A DNA stretch of 64,000 bases from Agaribacterium haliotis (GCF_002312815.1 NZ_NKQJ01000012.1:62001-126000), one strand, 5' to 3'. Counted from the first letter of the stretch, positions 9,084 to 19,175 are shown. The notes: generated from the sequence alone by a model not told the origin. Made by a program: numbers and translations.

Positions 9084-10481
9084 CTAATAGGCGTTTTTAC
9101 CAACAAAACCTTTGAATAAGGTCATGAAGATAATTTTCACATCAAAGAACAAAGACCAATTTCGAATGTACTCGATATCAAATTCGATGCGTTTTTCCAT
9201 CTTTTCGAGCGTATCGGTCTCGCCCCGCCAACCATTGATTTGAGCCCAACCAGTAATACCCGGTTTGACTTTGTGGCGGAGCATATAGAAATCGATAATG
9301 CGGCGATACTCTTCATTGTGCGCAACCGCGTGTGGGCGCGGCCCAACAATGGACATTTTACCCTGCAGCACATTAATGAATTGCGGCAACTCATCGAGCG
9401 AGGTTCTTCGCAAAAACGCCCCAAGCTTGGTAATTCGATCGTCGTTTTTAGTTGCCTGTTTCACAACCGGGCCGTTATCCTGCACCCGCATAGATCGGAA
9501 TTTGTACACTTTGATCTTGCGCCCATCGACACCATAACGGTTTTGCTTAAAGATAACCGGCCCGCGTGAATCCAGCTTAATCATCGCTGCGATAACAAGC
9601 ATCGGTATACAAATCACCGACAAAATCAATAGTGAACCAACGATATCTTCCAGGCGCTTCATCGCCGTCATCGGGCCACTTAGCGGCGACTGATACACAC
9701 TTAAAGTCTGCAAGTTGCCAACGTGGCTCAAGCTGGAATTAACCAAGTTAAAGGTAAAGAAATCTGGAACCAGGTAAACATCAAGCGTACTATCACCGAG
9801 CGAGCGCAGCAGGCCTTCAAGGCGCTTTTGCGCCACCAGTGGCAGGGCGACATAGACCACGTCAAAGCTATTGTCTTTGGCAGCGCGCACACCTTGGTCA
9901 ATCGTGCCGCTTAACAGCGATGCGTATTCGGGGTTCAAACGGCTAGCGCTGCGATCATCGTAGACAGCCGTAATACGCAGGCCGGTCTCTGGGTGAGAAA
10001 GAATTTGCGCGGCCAGGCGCTCGCCGAGCTCACCCATACCAAAGATCGCCACTCGACGACAGTTATAACCTTGGCTGCGGCGATGAAAAAGATAAGCGCG
10101 AAACGCCATGCGCCAGGCGACCAGTAAAAACACCGTTAGCACTAACCACATGCCAACAACAATACGCGAAAGGTCCTCGGCAATCTTGAAAAAGAAGATA
10201 AACAGAACAACACAAAAACAGGCAAAGAACCAGCTAACAAAGGTATAAAGAGCCAGGCGGCTGGCAAAACCCGTGCGCCAGCTGCGGTAAATACGCAGGC
10301 TCTCAGCGAAAAGTAAAAAACTACAATTCGCCACTAAGGCAATAATGTTATAACCCTCGATAAAGCGGCCGTCATATAAATAGACACACAGCAAGATCGA
10401 AAACTGAATAATACAAAGATCTATCAACCTGTACACAAACGAAAAGTGATTCAGATTGTTATTGATGAAGTTGTCACCCAC
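9084..10481 (-). CDS. wcaJ: Undecaprenyl-phosphate sugar-1-phosphate transferase (WcaJ/WbaP type)
   Basis: Initiating enzyme of the polymer pathway: it transfers a hexose-1-phosphate from a nucleotide sugar to undecaprenyl phosphate in the inner membrane. About 465 residues. Order: four N-terminal helices, a CoA-binding-like Rossmann domain (RRVAIFGMGELGERLA), a fifth helix (DIVGSLLILSVICIPMLVI), and the catalytic bacterial sugar transferase domain with YKFRSMRV, RRTSLDELPQFINVLQG and MSIVGPRPHA. I chose GTG 10479-10481 because AAGGA lies 6 nt upstream; the frame stays open to 10616. First gene of the operon. The sugar (glucose or galactose) is not determined. Confidence 0.87.
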   Translation of the reverse strand: MGDNFINNNLNHFSFVYRLIDLCIIQFSILLCVYLYDGRFIEGYNIIALVANCSFLLFAESLRIYRSWRTGFASRLALYTFVSWFFACFCVVLFIFFFKIAEDLSRIVVGMWLVLTVFLLVAWRMAFRAYLFHRRSQGYNCRRVAIFGMGELGERLAAQILSHPETGLRITAVYDDRSASRLNPEYASLLSGTIDQGVRAAKDNSFDVVYVALPLVAQKRLEGLLRSLGDSTLDVYLVPDFFTFNLVNSSLSHVGNLQTLSVYQSPLSGPMTAMKRLEDIVGSLLILSVICIPMLVIAAMIKLDSRGPVIFKQNRYGVDGRKIKVYKFRSMRVQDNGPVVKQATKNDDRITKLGAFLRRTSLDELPQFINVLQGKMSIVGPRPHAVAHNEEYRRIIDFYMLRHKVKPGITGWAQINGWRGETDTLEKMEKRIEFDIEYIRNWSLFFDVKIIFMTLFKGFVGKNAY

Positions 10482-10565
10482 ATCGATTCCTTTAACTTCA
10501 ATTAATCGCAGCTCTAAACAATAGATAGATGTAGCGCCATTTATTTGCGCATCACTATCTGCCCT

Positions 10566-10581
10566 TCTACTCTTGAGTAGA
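10566..10581. promoter_or_regulatory. 16-bp dyad upstream of the exopolysaccharide operon
   Basis: TCTACTC-TT-GAGTAGA has perfect 7-bp arms and lies about 85 bp upstream of the chosen wcaJ start. Its position suits an operator or a leader hairpin. No regulator is assigned. Confidence 0.35.
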
Positions 10582-11198
10582 GCCTCTTCCAACTTGAGTA
10601 TGGCAATGTATGCCACACGTTAAAGGCAAGTTCCATGCCCAGAACCCAGCCTAACAACACATTATTTAGTTCTTGTTTCAATCTTCAAAAACAAAAAACG
10701 TGCACTAGAGCACAGAAACACCAGCATATTGCATGCCGAAAGATGAACTTTCGAGCGACAAAGCTTTAGGTCAGTACAAAGCAAGATAAATAGTGTCGAT
10801 TTTTTTTGCAGGGCAAAGCCAAAAAGCAATTTGTACTTACCTGCGACCCGGGCTCAAAACGAAAGCCGTCCAACATTATTTAATACTTTGCTCTCTGCAC
10901 TGCAAAAACCAGCCAAACATGTCGAAAAACTGTACACCGAGATACTCAGGCTTTTATGAGCTAGCTCAAATCTTGCGAACAGCCTTAAACGCGCTTTATA
11001 TAAGATGTGCACAGCATAACGCACCGGTGCCACGCAGGCGGGTTTCTGTGCGCCAAAAAATGCACCAAAAGCTAACATTACGACAAACGGAGCATTTACC
11101 GCCGAAGCTGAGCCCAGACTAAACCAGAAAATAAGATAGGAGCGCTGCGCCAGTAACTATTGCTGCGCCATTTACATTTACCTTGAGCCAGAAATAAA

Positions 11199-11224
11199 AA
11201 AACCCGGCATAAATGCCGGGTTTT
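11199..11224. terminator. Bidirectional intrinsic terminator
   Basis: An 8-bp GC-rich stem (CCCGGCAT/ATGCCGGG) is flanked by AAAA on the left and TTTT on the right, so it can act in either direction. On the minus strand it lies where the terminator of the truncated tRNA at 11231 would be. Confidence 0.8.
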
Positions 11225-11230
11225 CAAATG

Positions 11231-11250
11231 ATGGCGGAGCGCATGGGATG
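11231..11250 (-). other. tRNA 3'-end-like remnant, candidate left attachment site
   Basis: Read on the minus strand this is CATCCCATGCGCTCCGCCAT, which looks like the T-stem 3' side, acceptor strand, discriminator G and CCA of a tRNA. No T-loop or remaining body follows. The plus-strand string ATGGCGGAG is shared with 23569-23577, the 3' end of tRNA-Ser(GCU) at the other end of the accessory region, and both are preceded by TCAAA and a terminator hairpin. This fits an attL/attR pair or the scar of a disrupted second tRNA. Confidence 0.45.
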
Positions 11251-11318
11251 AATATGGGCACTGGGAGATCGATATTGACCTTCCTTTAAAGTAGGTCCAT
11301 CAACCACCTCTTATTGAC

Positions 11319-11570
11319 CTAAGCTCCTGAATCTTCTGTGAATTTCAGGAGCTTTAACCCTTGCTCAGGGTCTATATCAAGCGCTTTACAGTACTGAACA
11401 TATTCATAAACATCCAACCTTCTCTCTAGGCATTCAACTTTCTGCACCAAGCTATGGCTCTCCCCCAATATGTCAGAAAGGTCTCTCATGCTGTACCCTC
11501 TAGCCGCACGAGCCTCCTTCAACCATGAAATGAGGCTTTGATATCGGGCGGATGAGATGGTCTTAATCAT
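11319..11570 (-). CDS. Xre-family helix-turn-helix regulator
   Basis: An 83-residue DNA-binding protein (MIKTISSARYQSLISWLKEA...). The Cro/C1-type helix-turn-helix is seen in RAARGYSMRDLSDILGESHS followed by VQKVECLERRLDVYEYVQYC. The length is that of a bare phage-type repressor. I use ATG 11568-11570; ATG 11577-11579 would add three residues. The frame stays open to 11621, but that stretch overlaps an operator array (11573-11618), so it is unlikely to be coding. It is divergent from the 193-residue gene and probably represses both promoters (inference from the operator layout). Confidence 0.8.
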   Translation of the reverse strand: MIKTISSARYQSLISWLKEARAARGYSMRDLSDILGESHSLVQKVECLERRLDVYEYVQYCKALDIDPEQGLKLLKFTEDSGA

Positions 11571-11572
11571 GC

Positions 11573-11618
11573 GTACCATTATCGGTACACCAGTTGGTGT
11601 ACCCAATTTCGGTACACC
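11573..11618. promoter_or_regulatory. Operator array A (four GTACC/GGTAC half-sites)
   Basis: Four alternating half-sites lie at offsets 0, 11, 26 and 38: GTACC 11573, GGTACACC 11584, GGTGTACC 11596-11603 and GGTACACC 11611. The array abuts the chosen start codon of the Xre gene. The likely ligand is the Xre protein. Confidence 0.7.
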
Positions 11619-11682
11619 CAAAAGCCTTCCCTACGAATAGGCACCAAGCCATCGACAATGAGGTGTACAATCTTGATCACAT

Positions 11683-11727
11683 GTACCAATATCGGTACAC
11701 TTCAAGGTGTACCTATTTTAGGTACAC
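11683..11727. promoter_or_regulatory. Operator array B (four half-sites, same geometry as A)
   Basis: GTACC 11683, GGTACAC 11694, GGTGTACC ending 11713 and GGTACAC 11721 reproduce the offsets 0, 11, 26 and 38 of array A, exactly 110 bp away. An extra half-site (GGTGTAC) lies at 11662-11668. The array ends just before the ribosome site of the rightward leader frame. Confidence 0.7.
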
Positions 11728-11746
11728 GCCCTCGGAGGCACAAACA

Positions 11747-11773
11747 ATGCGAGCCGCAGTGCCACCGCAATGA
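11747..11773 (+). CDS. Candidate 8-residue leader peptide (MRAAVPPQ)
   Basis: A minimal frame with a strong ribosome site (CGGAGG at 11732-11737, 9 nt before the ATG) sits right after operator array B and 28 nt before the 193-residue gene, which itself has only a weak site (GGTAAG). Its stop overlaps another ATG (ATGA at 11770). It may couple translation to the downstream gene, or be a chance frame. Confidence 0.3.
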   Translation: MRAAVPPQ

Positions 11774-11801
11774 GACTTCCGGTGCAAACAGGTAAGAAAC
11801 T

Positions 11802-12383
11802 ATGGCCATCTCCGATAAAGATAGAATCGACCTCTGCATTGAAACTCTGAGTGAACTACCAATTCATCCAATCCAAGAATCTAGATTGGTGCTTATGTAC
11901 AGGCTTGCCATGAGGCAGCGGGCACTAATTGAATCTTGCACCCTATTAAATTCTTCAGAGTTTATAAGGCAAGCCAAAGGGACCTTCGAGCTAGCTATAA
12001 ACGACTCGAGCCTACTTGAAAACATGTGCGACGAGAAGAGCGTACTATACGTTGTTCGACACGGAGGAAGGTTGTTTCCAAAAGAACAGATCTGTAAGGA
12101 AAAGTTTTCAGTCTTTCCTCAAATACAACACCTCCTTAAACGAGCCCTGAATACAGGGTATTCCTCGTGGGAAATTCTTGACTGGCTTGTAAGCCCCTCA
12201 GAGATTATCAGCCCAGCAGTGGCTGGAAGGCCTTTAGACTACAAATCACAGGGTGAATTACTAGAAGCAATTCAGCAGATTGATGAGAGTAGGCTTGAAC
12301 CAACATTCATCCCAATCGCACTGCTCCACCAACAAGACTTCGATAGATTTGACACGATGTTGAATCAATGGCTCCCGAATTAA
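11802..12383 (+). CDS. Unknown accessory protein, divergent from the Xre regulator
   Basis: A 193-residue soluble protein without signal peptide or membrane segment. I do not recognise a family with certainty. The segment EILDWLVSPSEIISPAVAGR followed by PLDYKSQGELLEAI (about residues 125-160) faintly recalls the W-L-x-x-P...G-R-P-L-D pattern of the toxin-binding domain of MbcA/ParS/Xre antitoxins; this is a visual resemblance only. It is controlled from a region carrying two matching operator arrays and is divergent from an Xre gene, a layout seen in phage switches and toxin-antitoxin modules. Confidence 0.7.
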   Translation: MAISDKDRIDLCIETLSELPIHPIQESRLVLMYRLAMRQRALIESCTLLNSSEFIRQAKGTFELAINDSSLLENMCDEKSVLYVVRHGGRLFPKEQICKEKFSVFPQIQHLLKRALNTGYSSWEILDWLVSPSEIISPAVAGRPLDYKSQGELLEAIQQIDESRLEPTFIPIALLHQQDFDRFDTMLNQWLPN

Positions 12384-12394
12384 AGGTTGGTAAC

Positions 12395-12428
12395 TGGTCT
12401 GACAGTCGCTAAACGACCCAAAGCGGTC
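12395..12428. repeat. Dispersed inverted repeat, left copy
   Basis: This 34-bp stretch matches the reverse complement of 19933-19966 at about 26 of 34 positions, with an 11-bp identical core CTGACAGTCGC. It lies just after the 193-residue gene. A further partial copy, GTCCGCTTTTGG, is at 12462-12473 in the end of the merR gene. The two outer copies bracket the metal-efflux cargo. Confidence 0.6.
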
Positions 12429-12435
12429 CTCCGAT

Positions 12436-12870
12436 TTATTCGCTAGGTGTATTTTTCGATGGTCCGCTTTTGGAGATGAGGCCAGGAGCAAGACCCTCTA
12501 AAATCCCACACTGCCCGACCTTTTTTGGGCTCGTGCAGCGATGCCTCAGGACGTTCAAATCAAGATGGAGCTTTTTAAGTTCTTCGATACGCGACTCCAC
12601 AAGGTGCAGGTGGTTGTCGATTATGTGGTTGACCTCTTCACAATTTGATTCAGGTGAACTTTTTAGTTCGATTAGCTGCTTGATTTCATTGAGGGTCAAA
12701 TCTAGAGAGCGGCAATGCTTAATAAACTGAAGTTTTTCAAGGGTGTAACTATCGTAAAGGCGAAAGTTTCCCTCAGTACGTGAGGAGGCTGCGATAAGTC
12801 CCACCTTTTCGTAATACCGAATGGTCTGAATGGAGCAACCGCTTGATTTAGCTAATCTACCAATTTTCAC
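12436..12870 (-). CDS. cadR: MerR-family metal-responsive regulator, CadR/PbrR type
   Basis: About 144 residues. It activates the divergent metal-efflux operon on binding Cd(II), Pb(II) or a related ion. Seen: MerR helix-turn-helix (KIGRLAKSSGCSIQTIRYYE), a dimerisation coiled coil (HLHLVESRIEELKKLHLDLN) and metal-ligand cysteines in SNCEEVN and RCTSPKKVGQCGIL, the arrangement of Cd/Pb sensors with a Cys in the turn (SGC). GTG 12868-12870 is chosen because AAGGA lies 7 nt upstream; a TTG lies 6 nt earlier. Which metal is sensed cannot be fixed by eye. Confidence 0.87.
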   Translation of the reverse strand: MKIGRLAKSSGCSIQTIRYYEKVGLIAASSRTEGNFRLYDSYTLEKLQFIKHCRSLDLTLNEIKQLIELKSSPESNCEEVNHIIDNHLHLVESRIEELKKLHLDLNVLRHRCTSPKKVGQCGILEGLAPGLISKSGPSKNTPSE

Positions 12871-12880
12871 TATCAAATCC

Positions 12881-12911
12881 TTGACTCTATACTAGCTATA
12901 GAGTCTATACT
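12881..12911 (+). promoter_or_regulatory. MerR-type promoter/operator of the czc operon
   Basis: TTGACT (12881-12886) and TATACT (12906-12911) are separated by 19 bp, the over-long spacer that MerR-family activators correct by twisting DNA. The spacer carries the perfect dyad ACTCTATA-CTAGC-TATAGAGT (12884-12904). It lies between the divergent merR and czcI genes. Confidence 0.9.
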
Positions 12912-12945
12912 GGCTTCATCAACTAGTTCAACTGATTTGAATCCC

Positions 12946-13290
12946 GTGAAATTACGTGCCTTTACCTATCTACTACTCCTGCTTATGACTGTACAGTCAG
13001 CGGCAGGTGTGGCTGATATTCATGCGGCACACCAATCGGGCTTAGAGCATCTGACTTTTGATGATCATCAGCACCCAGAAGGCGAGCTTCTTACGGACTC
13101 TATTGCGCAACATGAAAGCGGAGAGCATGATTGCCACCATTGTTGTCATTGCCAAGGGCATTCCTCTCCGGCTTTAGCATTAGCTTTTGATCGCATTTAC
13201 TTAAACAAGATACCTTCTCCTGTGCCAGATTACTCTGACAACGCCATCACAGACATTATCGAAACTTTTCTGCGTCCCCCCAAAGCTTAA
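12946..13290 (+). CDS. czcI: CzcI-like Cys/His-rich periplasmic metal protein
   Basis: About 114 residues, first gene after the MerR-type promoter. Seen: N-terminal signal/anchor (FTYLLLLLMTVQSAAGVA), an acidic His-rich middle (FDDHQHPEGE), and the dense cluster HDCHHCCHCQGH near residues 66-77. Small proteins like this head czc/cop operons (CzcI, CopL-type) and probably buffer or sense periplasmic metal. The start is GTG 12946 or TTG 12937; neither has a good ribosome site. Confidence 0.7.
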   Translation: MKLRAFTYLLLLLMTVQSAAGVADIHAAHQSGLEHLTFDDHQHPEGELLTDSIAQHESGEHDCHHCCHCQGHSSPALALAFDRIYLNKIPSPVPDYSDNAITDIIETFLRPPKA

Positions 13291-13348
13291 GTCCTTTTAC
13301 TAATGTATTGACCCGCTCTAGCGGAAATCACGACTTTAATTAGGACTT
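13289..13348 (+). promoter_or_regulatory. Possible stem sequestering the czcC ribosome site
   Basis: AAGTCCT (13289-13295, overlapping the czcI stop) is the exact reverse complement of AGGACTT (13342-13348), which contains the AGGA ribosome site of czcC (ATG 13353). A smaller hairpin, CCGC-TCTA-GCGG (13313-13324), nests inside. The mRNA could hide the start when czcI is not being translated. Confidence 0.4.
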
Positions 13349-13352
13349 TTCC

Positions 13353-14621
13353 ATGCGAAATAACTTACTTTCCAGGTGTAAGTGCACTTGGTTCTGCCTT
13401 GTGGTTTTGCTCTGTAATCCAGCTACAGCTCTATCTACAGAAAACCTTGACTCGCTAACTCTAAAGCGAGCACTGGCATTAACTCTGGCGCACAATCCTC
13501 AACTTTTTCAATACCGCTTCACGACAGAAGCATTGACCGCGCAAAAACAAAGTAACTCCTTACGCCCAGCATTAGCGCTAGAGTTAGAGGTCGAAAATTT
13601 TGCTGGCTCAAAGGGCTATGAAGGTTTTGATTCGGCGGAAACTACTCTCGCACTGTCATCAGTGATCGAGCTCGGAGGCAAACGCCAAGCGCGACTTTCC
13701 TATGCGGATGCCCGTTTGAATCAAGCCAAGTGGGAGCAACAAGCCGAAACACTCGACGTACTCGGAAAATTAGCCGAGCTTTATATCGAAGGGCTGGCGA
13801 CGCAAGCCAACATTCAATTGGCCGAAGAATCTTTGGTCTTATCCCAATCACTGCTGAAGACAGTGAAAACACGGTCTGCACGAGGCGCCACACCGGAAGC
13901 GGAAGTGATGCGAGCCCAAGCGGCGCTCACGCAGGCCGAGATTCGGCTCGCTGCACTGCAGGCGAAATTTGAACGTCAACAAATCTTGCTTGCACGATTT
14001 TGGGGTGAGACTAGCGTAAGTTTTGACGTGCTGGAGGGCAGTCTTTTTAATTTTGGAGCCACCACCAGTTTTGAGCAGCTTTACGCACGTGTTCAAAAAT
14101 CTCCCGCCATACAGGTACTTGCTAGTGAGGCGCGCATTAGAGATGCGCAGATAACACTAGCACGTGCGAACGGTAGCAGCGATTTAAGCTGGCGAGTTGG
14201 TATAAAACGCCTTGAAGAAACAGGGGATTCGGCATTTGTCGCCGGGCTTTCTATCCCCCTGTTCTCAGGTAAGCGCAACAGCGGCGAAGTTGAGACCGCA
14301 CTTGCTCAACGGAATGCTGTGGATTACGCAAAAAAAGATCAACTTCTACAATTGCATGCACGGCTTTTTGAGAGCTGGTCGCTAAGAAAACAAAGTATTG
14401 CTGCCGTTAATCTTACCCAAAAATCTGCTATTCCCGCTTTGGAAAAAGCACTCAAGCTGACTACAGAGGGTTTCGAAAATGGGCGTTATCGCTACCTTGA
14501 TTTAATCGCCGCCCAGAAAGAATTGCTCGCCAGTAAGCAGTCGCTTATCGATGCCGCCACAACAGCTCTCGTAAGTCAGGCTGTCATTGAAAAGCTAACA
14601 AGTGAAGCACTCAACCCTTAG
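13353..14621 (+). CDS. czcC: CzcC-type outer-membrane channel (TolC family)
   Basis: A 422-residue outer-membrane factor of a tripartite heavy-metal efflux pump. Seen: signal peptide (FCLVVLLCNPATA), then two related halves of long coiled-coil helices and beta strands with TolC-family features (LTLAHNPQLFQYRF, SSVIELGGKRQARL, and VAGLSIPLFSGKRNSGEVE in the second half). It follows czcI and precedes the adaptor genes in the same direction. The ribosome site AGGA is 7 nt before ATG and lies in a possible stem. Confidence 0.9.
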   Translation: MRNNLLSRCKCTWFCLVVLLCNPATALSTENLDSLTLKRALALTLAHNPQLFQYRFTTEALTAQKQSNSLRPALALELEVENFAGSKGYEGFDSAETTLALSSVIELGGKRQARLSYADARLNQAKWEQQAETLDVLGKLAELYIEGLATQANIQLAEESLVLSQSLLKTVKTRSARGATPEAEVMRAQAALTQAEIRLAALQAKFERQQILLARFWGETSVSFDVLEGSLFNFGATTSFEQLYARVQKSPAIQVLASEARIRDAQITLARANGSSDLSWRVGIKRLEETGDSAFVAGLSIPLFSGKRNSGEVETALAQRNAVDYAKKDQLLQLHARLFESWSLRKQSIAAVNLTQKSAIPALEKALKLTTEGFENGRYRYLDLIAAQKELLASKQSLIDAATTALVSQAVIEKLTSEALNP

Positions 14622-14640
14622 TGTCTAAACCGTTTTATTC

Positions 14641-14662
14641 AGGCCTGATCCTTATCAGGCCT
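14641..14662 (+). other. Intercistronic hairpin
   Basis: AGGCCTGAT-CCTT-ATCAGGCCT is a perfect 9-bp stem with a 4-nt loop, without a following T run. It sits between czcC and the His-rich gene, immediately before that gene's TAGGA ribosome site. It may set RNA stability or relative expression. Confidence 0.5.
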
Positions 14663-14671
14663 TAGGAATCT

Positions 14672-14917
14672 ATGTCTATGAAAACCTTATCTATCACATT
14701 ACTGGCTGTATTTATTTTTGCTTTCAATATGTCTGCTTTCGCCGCAGACGACCATGGCCATAAATATGAGCATTCCGAAAAACACAAAGAACGTTATGCT
14801 GAAGGCGATTATGCGCAACACGACGATCATATAGATCACAAAGGCCAGGGGTCAGAACACCATGATGATCATGATTACGTGCATGATAAAAAAGAAGAAA
14901 CAAAGGGAGACATATAA
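14672..14917 (+). CDS. Small secreted His/Asp-rich metal-binding protein
   Basis: An 81-residue protein with a signal peptide (KTLSITLLAVFIFAFNMSAFA). The mature part is almost only His, Asp, Glu, Lys and Tyr (DDHGHKYEHSEKHKERY, SEHHDDHDYVHDKK). It probably binds divalent metal in the periplasm and passes it to or buffers it for the pump. Its stop overlaps the czcB start by one base (TAATG), so the two are translationally coupled. I know no named family. The start could also be the ATG 6 nt further in. Confidence 0.75.
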   Translation: MSMKTLSITLLAVFIFAFNMSAFAADDHGHKYEHSEKHKERYAEGDYAQHDDHIDHKGQGSEHHDDHDYVHDKKEETKGDI

Positions 14918-16014
14918 TGAAGACCTTACCAATATTGTTCCCTAACAAAAGAATTAAGAAGAAAGAATTGGTTTATGTTGCGCTCTTTTCCCAGATGCTG
15001 TTCTTCAGTATTTCTCCATTAAATGTCTGGTCGAAGGAAGATCACGATCACGAGCATGAAAGATCAGAACAACATGCACTACACCATGAAGAAGGAGATC
15101 ATGACGAGCACGAGCACGAGCACGAGCACGAGGGCCTTGAGGATCATGATGGTGGACATGGTCATGATCACGGTGCTCATGCAGAAGAAGATGAGCACCG
15201 GCACGGTGAGGCTAATTCTAGCCGTATAGAAGATTCAATGGCCAAACAAGTGGGTATCGTTACCTCTATGGCGAGTTCGCAAGAGCTTCATCAGACTATT
15301 ACGGTATACGGTGCGATCGTGTCAGCACCCGAACAACTGAGCCACGTACGCGCGCGTTTTGAGGGTATGGTTAAGTCAGTCAAAGTCACGCTTGGAGATC
15401 GTGTAAAAACCAGTGATGTACTAGCTGAAATTGAATCCAATGAAAGCCTGAAAACGTATGCAATCCGTTCACCCATTGCTGGACGAATTGTTCAGCGTCA
15501 CGCCAATACCGGTGAAGTGACAAAAGACCAAGTCCTGTTTTCCATCGCCAACTTTGACACGGTTTGGGCGGAACTCCGTGTTTATCCCGCGCAACAGTCT
15601 TCGGTCACCGAAGGTCAATCGGTTCACGTACAAGCAAGCAATGCTAGTGTGGAATCCACAGTGGACCATATTGTACCGTCAATGGAATCCCCTTATCTGG
15701 TGGCGCGCGTTGAACTGGCCAATAACAATCACGGTTTATCTCCGGGTTCAATGGTAGAAGCACATGTAGAGACCGGCCGCTTTTCGGTTCCTTTGGCAGT
15801 GGTAAAAGATGCGGTGCAAACGCTGGGGGGGCGCCAGGGTGTGTTTGTTAAGGCGGGGGATGAATATCGCTTTACACCACTTGTACTGGGTAGAAGTGAT
15901 GATCATTTCTATGAAGTTATCGATGGGCTTGAAGCGAACAGTCATTATGTCAGTGAAAATAGCTATTTGGTAAAAGCTGACATCGAAAAATCCGAAGCAG
16001 GACACGAACACTAA
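14917..16014 (+). CDS. czcB: CzcB-type RND periplasmic adaptor with His-rich N-terminus
   Basis: A 365-residue membrane-fusion protein joining CzcA to CzcC. Seen: N-terminal membrane/signal segment (VYVALFSQMLFFSISPLNVW), a His-rich region (about residues 42-97), then the adaptor core with a barrel-sandwich half (ARFEGMVKSVKVTLGDRVKT), IRSPIAGRIVQRHANTGEV and a beta-barrel part (TVWAELRVYPAQ). The C-terminus also ends in GHEH. His-rich extensions of this kind bind Zn or Cd in CzcB/CusB relatives. The hexanucleotide repeat at 15106-15132 encodes part of the His-rich stretch. Confidence 0.92.
   Translation: MKTLPILFPNKRIKKKELVYVALFSQMLFFSISPLNVWSKEDHDHEHERSEQHALHHEEGDHDEHEHEHEHEGLEDHDGGHGHDHGAHAEEDEHRHGEANSSRIEDSMAKQVGIVTSMASSQELHQTITVYGAIVSAPEQLSHVRARFEGMVKSVKVTLGDRVKTSDVLAEIESNESLKTYAIRSPIAGRIVQRHANTGEVTKDQVLFSIANFDTVWAELRVYPAQQSSVTEGQSVHVQASNASVESTVDHIVPSMESPYLVARVELANNNHGLSPGSMVEAHVETGRFSVPLAVVKDAVQTLGGRQGVFVKAGDEYRFTPLVLGRSDDHFYEVIDGLEANSHYVSENSYLVKADIEKSEAGHEH
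15106..15132 (+). repeat. GAGCAC hexanucleotide repeat in czcB
   Basis: 4.5 perfect copies of GAGCAC encode alternating Glu-His. Slippage here would change the number of metal-ligand histidines without shifting frame. Confidence 0.85.
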
Positions 16015-19134
<3,120 letters not shown>

Positions 19135-19175
19135 TCGTAAAGGAGTCTCCTACTTAATAGGGAGGGAGTAGTTAA

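Larger units (their letters stand above)
10482..11318. other. Gene-poor leader and junction region
   Basis: These 837 bp hold no coding frame that I can support; the best plus-strand frame (10793-11122) lacks a ribosome site and any recognisable protein character. The region should contain the promoter of the exopolysaccharide operon. It also contains a dyad at 10566-10581, an intrinsic terminator at 11199-11224 and, just to its right, a tRNA 3'-end-like remnant that may mark the left edge of the island. Confidence 0.6.

Noticed and set aside
10585-10600. A TGGCAT...TTGC string upstream of wcaJ resembling a sigma-54 promoter
   Set aside because: The GG and GC are 8 nt apart instead of 10, so the spacing is wrong.
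10793-11122. A 109-codon plus-strand frame in the leader region
   Set aside because: No ribosome site, no protein-like composition, and it crosses a region better explained as a promoter/leader.
11571-11621. N-terminal extension of the Xre protein
   Set aside because: The bases are an operator array whose spacing is reproduced 110 bp away outside any gene, so they are regulatory rather than coding.
15100-15200. Short repeats as a possible CRISPR array
   Set aside because: They are in-frame GAGCAC repeats within czcB with no spacers.
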